From Stichopus chloronotus (lineage: Eukaryota > Echinodermata > Holothuroidea > Aspidochirotida > Stichopodidae), in assembly GCA_021234535.1 (NCBI GenBank), contig CM037850.1, forward strand, positions 1,922,001 through 1,986,000: a stretch of DNA of 64,000 bases. Reading direction: 5' to 3'. Positions 13,590 to 25,700 of the stretch are shown piece after piece. The notes under the pieces were generated by a model. It searched no databases. It was given only the letters and a program-made list of their open reading frames with translations, and was not told the origin of the DNA. The translations under genes and the position numbers were made by a program. Each line of letters begins with the position of its first letter. The first letter of the stretch is position 1.

Positions 13590-13747
13590 CTAGTCACCGA
13601 AGTCTGTCTGTTGACAATTTCGTCCCACGTAACCTCTTTTGCAGGTTTCTGATTTGCACACGCCTGTCTTAGGATCACAGCTGTCCCATGGACCAACGCA
13701 GTTACACCGCTGAAGACAGTTTGGACCAAATCTGCCTCGTGGACACA
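13590..13747 (-). CDS. Gene A exon 10: EGF-like module 3 and stop (or weak donor)
   Basis: Acceptor GTTCTTTCAG, phase 1. Encodes VCPRGRFGPNCLQRCNCVG, then WDSCDPKTGVCKSETC, then a last EGF loop ending GPNCQQTDFGD and TAG at 13592-13590. A GTGACT lies eight bases before the stop. Splicing there would leave a 150-nt phase 1-1 exon like all the others. Gene B has the same ambiguity. No AATAAA was found close downstream on this strand, so the 3' UTR is undefined. Confidence 0.78.
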
Positions 13748-16700
13748 CTGAAAGAACAGAAAACATTTACAACTTCTGGTCTGCATTTTGATAAATGCTA
13801 CAAAAGGGCACCGGAAGTGGCAAAGATAACAGTGGAGTAGACTCCTCAGAAAATCTGAGGTGTGTAGAGATTTGTTGGAAAATTAATCATTTCACATTTG
13901 TAATGTGGTGCATTATGAGCGTAAATAAAGTATCAAGGAAGATGATTCACGATGGGGGAGCACGTGATATTAATTATGCGATCCTGGCAGTAACATGCAT
14001 GCATGCATGGGAACAACAGCAGTGACCTGGCACAGCTAATTCGACGCATGCGCTTCCAGCCTAGAAGCTACAGAAGTGATCCATGTCTACGGCTATTCAG
14101 AGCTTATGGAGATGCATTTCTATTGGTAACTCTGACGTCATAGGAGATACATTTCCTTTTTGGTTTGTAGCGTCAACAAACTCTCACCTATGCATCAAGT
14201 GAGGGGGGGGGGGGGGGCACGACGTACCCAGCCCAAAACATGATATCATGCATTTTGACAAGTCTAAGACTTGTATCCCCATTACCTTTCCTAATGTCTC
14301 TGAGCATAACCTAACCTTGTAAGGTATATCAGGTATGATATCCATGCCTTGAGAGAATAATGTGAAACCTTACAAAACGAAACTACAGGAGGCGCCAACA
14401 AACCCATAGTTTTGTTGTTTTAGGTGACATATTCATGTCTCAAGACATGTTTATCATGCCTGATATTTCTGATCAGGTTAAGTTGTGGTCAGAGAAATTA
14501 GGTAAGGTTAGGGGATACAAGTCTTATGACTTGTTAAAGTGCATGATATCATGTTATGGATTGGATGCGTAGGTCTATATCTACGTCTGATATAACTGTT
14601 TTCTCTCGAATTACGCCTGCAATGTTAGGCTCCATGATCATTGTCAAGTAGGATCTGAGAAGCGGATCAGGACAAGAAATAGGTCAGTTTTAACTTCATG
14701 ATTTTGCTCAAATTTTGCGTAATTTATTTCAAGTCTTGATGCTGTGAAACAGCACTTCTTTTTTTATGTATCTTTTTTGACCGCTACTGGTCAGAGTGAT
14801 AACACAGGTTCCAGCCATATTGTGCGGGAGCGTCTCCGAGTAGAGGGCCCATGATGCTCTCTTCATTAAATTTCTAAGCATGCAACTATTGTACAGCCAT
14901 TGACTGTAAATCCTTCTGTTATTTTTCTGCTTGTTTTAAAAGGCCGCATTCACAGTGATTTTACGATACCTATCCCCGATTTTTATTTCAAATTGCATAC
15001 ATTAGCCTCCTATACATCACGCCGGTGCAATCTCTTGCACCTCCCTGACTACATCTTGCTACAACTACGTGAGGCTCTCCATGCTTACGCAATCGAGTTA
15101 AAATAGTCACATAGAACGACCTTAGTTCTAGAAGCATAGCCAGTAAATACATGTATCACAGATCACCCGTGATACTGTGTAGTGCCCACCTATATGAAGT
15201 GTATTTAACAGAGACTGTGAATGCAGGTAAGAGATTATTAGACATGACTACTCATTAAATGCATGCCGGTAAGGCCATTCTTTCAAATGTGTGTCTTTGG
15301 GGGGATGGGTGACGTTGCGCTATGCAGCTCGCACAACATACATGTAAATTACTACAGCATGCCTACAGCAAAGGTGCATCACAAAAGATTGCATTTCTCG
15401 TACAGCATATATTTTACTTCAAAGAGGCGTCAAAGCCATTGAAAGAAGGAGAATACGGTAACATTACCTCGGTCACACTTAGGCCCCCAGTAACCACGAG
15501 CACACTGACAGCCCAACGGATCAACATAACAGAAGAGTACCCCCTTGCAGTCACGTGGTATGTTTTTGTCTAGGTCACGGCAGGTCAACTTCTTTCCGGG
15601 TGGACCGATTCTCAGATTTCCCGGGTCAACTGTTGGAGAGAAATGATGTCATTAAGGTGGAATTGAATGGATTGAAACAAGAATTTTATTCAAGATTAAA
15701 ACTTCAGATAAGACGAGCGTTTAGTTAAAGGGAAACAGGACGTTTTATAATGCGCCATGCATGGCATGCAATGAAAATAGCTTAAAAGAATCATTGGTAA
15801 AAAAAAATAATGTTCATTAATAAACATCTACAAAAGTCTCATCTACTCAAAATGTTATACAGACTGAAGATGAGTTCCGAAACGTGCATCATTTTAATGT
15901 TTGAATGTAAGGAAAAAGTTAACATTCATGAGCAAAAAAAAAAAGACAGAAAAAATAACTGAAATTTCCATCTGCGAGAAACTTATTTCTTGCAAAGAAG
16001 GCTATTGTCCTTCCTTATTTTGAATATTCTAAAGAAGGCCACGTCGTATATAAAGTTAAATACTGTGCCCTAGAGCATTGATTCCAAGGAAAATAAAAAG
16101 ATAATCGTATGTCGTATGAGACAATTAAAGGCCATGACCACTGAGGTATTTCTTACAGGTAGAGACTGTGAGGTATATCTTGCTGGTAGAGGGCGTAAAA
16201 CGTTAGATATGTCTCACGTCTCGCTGGTATAGGCCGGGAACCGTGAAGTATGTCTCGCTGGTACTGCTATTTTATCCTAACAATTTTGTATCATCACATC
16301 AGACATTTAAGGCATCAAAAGCTTTAATCCTGACGTAGATAGTCCAGCAGTGTTACTATGACCGTATGAGCCTTGCATGTACTAAAATACTAACATTCAT
16401 GTTCGTGTGAAATTCATCATTCAGAAAGTTGTGGAGTGAACCCTGAATGACAATCATTTGAAATTTTGTTCATATCTGGCATTTTTGAGACATATTTTTC
16501 AAAGTTTGAAAATGCAACTCAGATGACGTTCATTGTGTTGCACAGTGTCAGCAGTTCATTTGTTCTCTTTTCACATATTACCTTTTTATTACTGGATTTC
16601 ACACTAGTAAGTGGTACCAATATTTTTGAACTAATAAAATGCTTCCAAAATAAAACCGTCTTTGTGTGTTAATGTCTCAATTGTCATTGTAATAAAGCTA

Positions 16701-19700
16701 GGGTGAATAAACAAAGAATAAGATAAGACTACAGGAGGACATCCCTTGATATCACAAATTTGCAAATTTGACCAGTGTTTATTCATGAGCTAGGTGTGAG
16801 ACAGTTCTTTGCCTTCAAAACTGTCAGATTTGATATATTTGATAGAATTTGGAATTTTGCGGCTACTTACAACATTTGCGATGATCAATACACCCAGTAC
16901 TTCAAAATATATTTTCATGTCAAATAATCATTAAAGAGTCTGGAGAATTCACTGTCTTGTTGTAGCTGAATTCACAAGATATCACCTACAGTCGTTTCAA
17001 GATACCAGAAAGGGGACATTCGACCGGGTTCTAGCTGCCCCGAACTGCGACTGTGGCCCGACACACTTGGGCTTGCCGACCGACAAGTAGGCCAAATTGA
17101 CACTACTGGATGTAAAAAGCTACAGGTTCAATTGAAAAAAACAAAACAAAAAAAAACAAACAAAAAAACCGTCGCAGAGTGTTTATATATGATACGAAAG
17201 AAAGAAAATCTCTTACTACAAGCAACTTTCCGAAGGTTAAATTTGACACTAAGGTATTCAGCAGTGCCGGTGGTGTATTCAAGGGGGGGGGGGGGGAGTT
17301 CCCCCGAGAATTATGGGGACTCAGTGCATGTTGAAAATGAAGAGAGCCAAAATAAGAAAGAAAAATAAAAGATAATTGAGAAGGCAGTCTTGATAAGTTG
17401 ACGGTATTGGGAGGAACTGGGAAACTGGCTTTTCTGATCAAAATTGTGATCTTTTTATGATAATGAAATCTCAGACAAAACAGACCAACAACACAATTGA
17501 AACAAGGCGTTCATGAGGTGAAATTCGTTGATTCGCGGTTTCGATTCGCCATACATACACTTGTTGCTTGTACGCAGTATACGAGGATGCCACTATAGGG
17601 TATGGAATCAGAACGGTCTGCATATTCATTTCATGCAGGACTCATTGAAGATACCCCTCCCCGAACAGCCAATCAAAACTGTGGATATTAATGATGTCAT
17701 AGATTCTGGAAACAATTTCCAGCCATAACGCAGAATTAAAAAAAAGAAGATAAATCCCCCAAAGGTATTGGTTGTCAATGAATGCCAACTGAAGCTATTG
17801 GCAATAGGAACCAATATTCTGTCATATCATTATTTAAAAGTACGTCAATTCTACTACTGAAAATATATCAATTCAACAACTTAAAAGTGCGCCATTTTCA
17901 TTTACATTTAAAAGAAATGAAAATGTTTCACTAGGGATACATGCAACAAACTCATGTTTTGCCCAGGCGTTTCCCCTAAAAGATTTCCAATGGGGGGTCT
18001 GCATGGTTTCGTTGCGTTAGATGTTCAACCGTCTACCCCAATTTTCATTTTTTATTTTCGAGCTTAAAATGAGTAATTATCAGCAAAATAAAAAGTGGGG
18101 TCTAAAAATATGTTCACGCCCTCACTATTTGCCTACTGTTCCAAGAATAGTTGTAACAGGTTACATAAATTCACTATCATTCTGGTATAATCGCAACCCA
18201 TCTGATATGTGTTACCACTTTTCATACACTATTTCAAGGATGGGTACATGCATCTTGGAACACCCGGGAAGTGTCGTTTCCGGCCATCTATAAGGATTGA
18301 AAGCCGAACAGTTTCTTGTACCCTCCGCGCCAACTGATAGTGTCCCTTTGCTTAGATAGTCCTGCTTGCACCCATCCTTTTTCAACACTTTCTTCCTTCC
18401 CGTAAACTTTATTTTATGCTGATGGGGGAAGATGTCAAAAAGGTCAATTTTGCACCATGATTGGCCGACTAAGAAGGGGAAAATAATCCCTTTTAGGCAA
18501 AGGGGAGGGATGCCCTTTCTCGTTGGACCTTGTCTCATGCCACTTATCTGTGGACTGAATGACTTGAAGTCCCGACTTAAGGACTGGGAAGGGGAGTCCC
18601 CCTCCCCTTATACCCCTCCCCAGGATGGCGGTCAAAAGCAGGGACGATGAGTTTTTTTGCCCATCACAAAGAAAACCTGGCTACGCCCCTGATAAATTCT
18701 TAACACAAAGACAGCTTAATTTTTGATAAATGCTTATACCATTGGCCATGCAGCATATTCCATCTGTCAAGAAAAAAAAATCAAGACGAGGGGTGGCATC
18801 TTAAATATCACCCTCGGGATGGCGCTCACATTACGGTAACATAATACTAACAAAGTCCCACTTAGACACCACTCGCTACAACCCTGGTGGAGAAAACAAA
18901 CATTGGACTTCAGAAATTGTTCTTGTTACAAATGGTTACCTTTTCATTTACAGAGTGATATTTTACATCGATGTACAAAGAGGCCACTACTTCAAAAGTT
19001 TGAGCTCCATTCTTTTAATTTATGATATTGAAGTAAAAAAAAAATATTAGCCGCTGATTAAAGAACCAACTATTCATGACGTTATTCCTTGCAATTAAGT
19101 GACACTTTATTGATCCAAAAGGAAATTGAAATACTCGCACATAAAACAACAATACGTAAAAAGGATAATTACAATAATTACAAAATACATTAAAAAACAG
19201 AGGAAAAAAAAAACAAAAGCAGGTTCTTTCAAGTTTGAGCAGAGTTAAAAGAAGACAAATCTTTGATCTCTGCGAACTTTGTAAGAATGAGCCTTACAGG
19301 GAACAATCGCTTCAGGTCTACCTTGTGTAAAATAAAAATGAATAACTTACTAGTCTCACAGCGTTCGCCATAGAATCCAAGAGGACATATACAAGGCTTG
19401 ACAACCGACCCTGATACAGGGCTAGGACAGACGCCTCCATTGAAACATGATCGGCATTGAACGCCGCAACTGCCAGAAATGCCGTTTAGGCTCACAACGT
19501 CAGCAGGGCAATCTTAATGAGAAGAGAAGAACAATTTTTGCTTTGTGTTTTCCAACAAACGAGAAACGACGATTATCATTTTTTTCTCCTAAAAATTTGG
19601 TAAAATAGTCTGTCCTTACTATTTAATACTTTACGATATCCTCATCTCTACCACTTTGTGTTATAATCATCAGTGGTTCTGTCGAATAATGATGTCACAA

Positions 19701-22700
19701 AACCACTGATAGCAGAAATTGCAATGTATCTTTTTGTTTTCTTTATACCTATAATTTCTATAAATCCGTACACATTTGTAAACATTTTGATAAAACGAAA
19801 GTTTGTCAATCACATGTGGCCAAGATTACATCATCACAATCTCAGAACGGCAGCTTCCTGATTTTTGTTTGTGAAAATTCAAATTGCCATACCTTAGAAA
19901 GTAAAACAACATGTTTACATGAAATTTGGTGATGATGTTCACCATAATTAAAAGTCCTGACTTCCCTTATCCTTGAATGATGGTTGATTGACCATGCTCA
20001 CGGCATCGTGGGTTCTTACATACGAATTCACGGTTGAACGTCGTAGTTCTGATGATACTACCGAGTCAATCGTAGCATGTGATTACCAATTCTCCAATCA
20101 CATGTAGAGGAATTAATAAAATGCAATCTAACGCAAGCACTTACCAATGATACTGTACAGAAGCCGAAAAGCATAGGGTTGAAGAAAATGATATGGTTCA
20201 AAACGGTCGTTTTCTCATTCCCATTAAAAAAAAAAAAAACTTGTAAAAGGGAAAAACCATATTTAGTGACGGAGCACTACAAGAAGATTACATCGTTAAC
20301 ATTTTATGGCATCCGTCAAAGAAGTAGCTGTGACCAATATTTAAAAAAAAAATGGTTTCACTCAACTTACGTAGGTTTCAACTACGATTTCTCCGTACCA
20401 TTTTAAAGTTGGTAGGGAACGAAACAAAGTTATTCAACGCAACATTGGCTCACTTGTTGGTCACGTCCATCTATTTGGAGGGTGTCAGGAAAAAGGAACA
20501 ATGAATTCTTCCTACCTTTGAGTAGCCTCTCATGTAAATAAGTTTTCTCATTTCACGAGTTTTTCAAAAGGGCAGGATGGAGAAAACTGACGTTTTGAAC
20601 AGCATCGTTTTCTCCATCCAACAGCACTTCTCAGTAATGATGTGTCCAGGCTAGGACGATTATGTTTTCCTTAACGAAAGAGCGCCCTCGCTTGTTATTC
20701 TTTACATTTGTAACTGATAAGAGGGAGTTGTAGTGACTCATTTTATTTTCCTGCAGACATCTTTACATTTCAAATTCAGCTGCAGACGTAATGGTAAATT
20801 TAAAACATACTTGTAGCCTGCAGAGACCTTAATATAGAATAAGCGGCCTTGAGGAACTAAAAAGTAAATTAATTACAGCAGTAGACTTAGACATTTACAA
20901 AAGGTGAACATGAAGGCTGCACCTATCGATAACAGCTACTCTGAAACGAGTAACATTACAATTTTGCATCGATTTAAATCAAACATAATATCTCTCTGAC
21001 AGTAAAGCAAGGACAATATCGTGGCATGTAGTTCAATAATCAGGAGCGCCACCAGAATCTAATGATGCAGAAGGGGAGGTATGATGGTAGATATGGATTT
21101 ACGTCGATGATAGGCCATGGAGCATCTAAGCGGACGGGGGGTAGCATTAATTGGATTGGAGAAAATGCATTGCCGAAAACACACCCCGCATCGACTGAGC
21201 CAAATTTATTCTCTTTATATACATCTTAACACGCCTGCTACAAATAAATTTACCTTAAAAACGCTTTAGTTTAGATTGATTTGTTTCACTACAGTGAGTA
21301 GAATAGTTTCGGATTGTTGTTATTACCTCTGATAATAAGTCGGATAATCGTCCTCCAACCACTCTTTCCTCGTTGAACTCGGGAAACCTCATAGTAACCG
21401 CCATGCTTACTTGCAGTTGCGTCCTTGATTTGGATGTTACATTTGCCATTATATTCCTTCAAGGGTTTACTGTTCAACTGCCACCGTAACTCGTGGGTAA
21501 AGGATGAAAAGGTAACCCCGATGGTCACATCTTCCCCACGGTTAACGGTGATGGTCGGACCTCGAATTGGAGATAAAACATCTGAAATTATGATGAAGAA
21601 AAACGGATCATCATCATCACCATCATAATAATCATTATCAATAAAAATAAGTAAAATATAATAAAAATAAATAAAATAATAATAATGAATAAAATAATAA
21701 TAGTAAAAATAAAAATAACGAGCACATGCTACACAAACAAAACCCCACAGAAGAGAACGACAACCACAGGCAAGAAGAGTACCAACCGCACCCCGGGCCC
21801 TGCAAAATACAACTCCTAGCTCATATCAAATCTCTCTGGAGAGATAGCAGAATGGAGGCTGACAGAAAAAGTCACAGGAATCCCCCCCCCCCCCTCCCCT
21901 CAAGGATACAATGAAACAATACTGAGTGGAGATAAAACACCAGGATCGAACACTGATACAGAATCAATGTGATGTTCGCCACCTAACCTGGTAGAGTGTT
22001 CTCTGAGCTGGGCAACAACACTAAAACCTGATCAGAGATTCCCCGACAGTGTCCGGACTTCCAACTTCTGGAAAGGGATATGCTGTAGGACGCACACATC
22101 ATAAGAAAGACGCAAAGCTGTCAAGATAACGGACCACCTCAATGAACACCATATCCTGGCACACGAACAGAACGGGTCACAAAGAGGATGAACAGAACGG
22201 GTCACAAAGAGGATGTAGAGAGGATAAAGACCAACTGCTAATCGACGAAACCTTGACCAGTGACTCAAAGAAGAGATGCACCAACTAAGCAGTGGCATGG
22301 ATAGGCTTCGACAGGATCATCTCATCAACATCAAGTGCGGTATATCCCAGGGTGATAGCTCTCAATCTTGGAGTTACACGTTTCGTCAGACCAAGCAAAG
22401 GTATAAACCTAAGGCAGGCGATAAAATCAACCACCAAAGAAGGACTTGACAGGATTGGTAGAAACCGTCCGGATATTCACCAATGACAATATCAAGCGTT
22501 AGAATTGGTCATGAATCTAACAAAACATGGAAACTGTTCTCAGGGACACTTGCCGAACAGATCAACGAACACCTGAACACCCATCAACTTCTTGCACAAG
22601 AACCGAAAGGATCACTATCAGGATGCCGAGGAACGAAAAGACCAACTACTGATCGATAAGAATCTGAATAATAATGACATTACTTACATGAAATAATGTG

Positions 22701-25700
22701 TTTGAATCGCTATAACAGCAACCCCGCGGATCGAGGTCACAAAGCAGAAGGTAGCCAGAGAGAGAAAAAGTGGAGCAACAGTCTGACAAGAGGTTGCGGT
22801 TTATTAATTTCTTAGCATTTGAAAAGGTTAGTTGGGCAAACGTTTATTTATGAAACAAACATTGTTCACAATATGACATACAATGCACTTGTAAAAATAT
22901 TGAATACAAAACCAGTATTTATTTAAAGCTCGAGTCTCGTATTTAATAAGTTGATTTTTGTTACATTTTTTTTATACACAGCAATCCCAACCACGCCATT
23001 TAGTCCTAAATGGAATTAATTGTCCCTGATTTTGATTTATTGCGAAGAATGATGTGAATGTAAAACGGTCTTGAGAAACTCACCACCGAGTGGTAGAACG
23101 AAGACGGGTATAGACTGAGGGGGTGAATAGCCCGCAGTTATGACGTAACTTCCGAAACGATCACGTGAATACCTCTTCGGTTTCGAGAAGAGTGTATTAG
23201 TACCGTAGACATCGTTGGAGTTTTGGCAGATTAAATCTGTTGACTTACAAAAGCTTGGTAATTCCACTGTGTAAGGGCAAACTGCATTGTTCCCTTCGAT
23301 TGTTGTCTCCAGAGAGGCTCCAGGCCGAGTCCTAATTGCATAAACATTTATTTCACGTGATTCTTTCCGGCCAATGGTGGCCGGGCTGACGATCCCATAA
23401 AATATGTCTTCATCTGTTGACAAAATGGAGTCCCAGAGAATGAGGAAGAGTACTATGCTTTGCACGGATATCATATACGGGCGATTTTATTACGTTGTCA
23501 AATGTACTACATTTAGACAGATAACTTCAAGATACAAATCTTGTAACCGCCATTAATTTAATCAACCATCAAGTGACGGTTAATGGAACACACACCTAAT
23601 TGACTGGATGCACAAAATATATGCATTGAACATTAACTTGGAAAGATACCAAGTCAGGACACAATCGTTTCTGATCGTTCTTACTACAACTGAGCCCAGA
23701 ACCAGGGACGTGGGTCCAGAGGGACGAACCCCTCCCATGACCACACAAGATCCGGAGTTTCGTTCAACTTAAGACAGTATGCTTATGTTTAGCAACATCT
23801 TTAATGAGTTTTTCTTTGTTGCTCGTAAATTTGGATTAAATTTTCCACCGTTGTGGTAAAATCGAGCCCCACCCTCTACTGGAAAAAGCTGCATACCGAC
23901 CTGATAACAGCTGTGTAGTTTAATAAAGACCTACGAGTATTTCTCCTATCTAAGACTCTAACCGAGAATAAATTCCTCCTAACCATCATGCAAAGAACAT
24001 TAATATTATTTACTTAGTTAATTTTCGAAGTCCCATTAATTAAATATAACACTCAAAACTGATGAAGTAAGAAAAACTTCCACACCGACCGATCCTCACC
24101 ATATAAAGATATGAACAGGATTGTCTAAACTAATTTAACTGTATTGATACTTGGGTAACTCTAATGCAGGAACCATCACAATATAGGAAGAGCCTATTTC
24201 GGCGTGGATTGAACTGTTACCGATATCACCAGTTGCTTATCTTCAGTGTGGTTAATACGCACCGTTATCTATTATCGTAACAGCGACCCCGAGGTCTGTG
24301 TTGAAGCTAATCGGATCGGCATCTCCGACGCAGACTGATTCATCGAAACTCAAAAATGTAGTTTCTGGTTCTTCAACCGTATCGTCATCTATGATTACAA
24401 TATCGAAAGATTCTTCGTCGTCCCCGATATTGAGAAGAGATGTAACGGAGTAATCTGGTGTATTGAGCCCTCCGATGGCCGTAAGAGCTGCAATAAAACA
24501 AAGTGTCCGCACTTACCAATTTATATAATTACTCCTAAATGAACACACAGTGTTTTCTCTCATCACTGTATGTACTGTACCATGTACAGTACTGTGTATC
24601 AAGCCCCTCCGTGATCGAAATAGCCCCAATAAAACAGTGTTACCACTGATCAATTTATACACTGATCTACATCAACACAAAGTATTTTCTCTCATAACTA
24701 TGCACTGTAACATAGGTATGATAATATAAACAAAGTGCAGCTGCTCATTACTGTATGCACTTACACATCTCAACATACACCAAGTGTAGCTCAGTGCTCA
24801 TCATTGTACACACACATATATGCATACAATGTGCAGCTGCTCATTAGTGCATACACTTGCACATCTTAGAACAAACTAAGTGTGGCTGCTTATCATTATA
24901 CACACTTACATATGGGCATGCAAATTTCAGCTGTTTATTGTTGTACATATGTTCAGATATGAATAAAACAACGTTTAGCTGTGTACTGTTACGAGCATGA
25001 ATACAACGTGTTACTACTTGCCATTATACACACTTCCACTTATGAACAGATACAAAGTTTACGTTGCTCAGCATCGTGAACGTATAAATGTTACTGCTCA
25101 TTACTGCAACATTTTCGTATGAACACGAATAATGAGTTGCTGCTCATCACTGTATATACACACATGAAAACAAACCTACCCATATGAATACAAGCAAAGT
25201 GCAGTTATATTTTCATTGCATACACTTACACATAAAAATACGAACAAATATAACTGCTCATTATTACAGACACTTACACATGTGAATACATGCAATATGT
25301 AGCTGCTTACAGTAGCATAAATTTACATATGCGAAGTTAGAAGATAGAAGAATAAGTAAGTAGAGATCGAACGACCAAATTCTCGGGACGTACACGCAAT
25401 AGCAAAAAGCCAATACTGAAGACAGAGCTGCTTTGCCACACAGAGTAGAGCGCCGTCTGTTTACGTTCAGCTTCATTTGCTCCGTGTTTGAGTAAGCCTG
25501 AGGTCATTTTTTTTTATCTATTTTCTATGTCGCCAGGTAAGACTACCATTTAATTGCAATAATTAAATACTAGAATGGTATACTAAGGGTTTTTGTGCTT
25601 AAGGAAATCAATAGGTTGTTATTAAAATCCTGGAATACGGTATGGCATTCAAATTATTTATTCCAACGAAATATATTACACAAACACCAAATCACGAACA

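Noticed and set aside
24488..24512. In-frame ATG with a signal-peptide-like start (MRTLCFIAALTAIGG) before gene A exon 5; likewise 55197-55221 in gene B
   Set aside because: Both lie upstream of a good TTTTATT[GT]CAG acceptor, and most of the leader is intron sequence in each copy. Chance hydrophobicity of a pyrimidine tract is the simpler reading.
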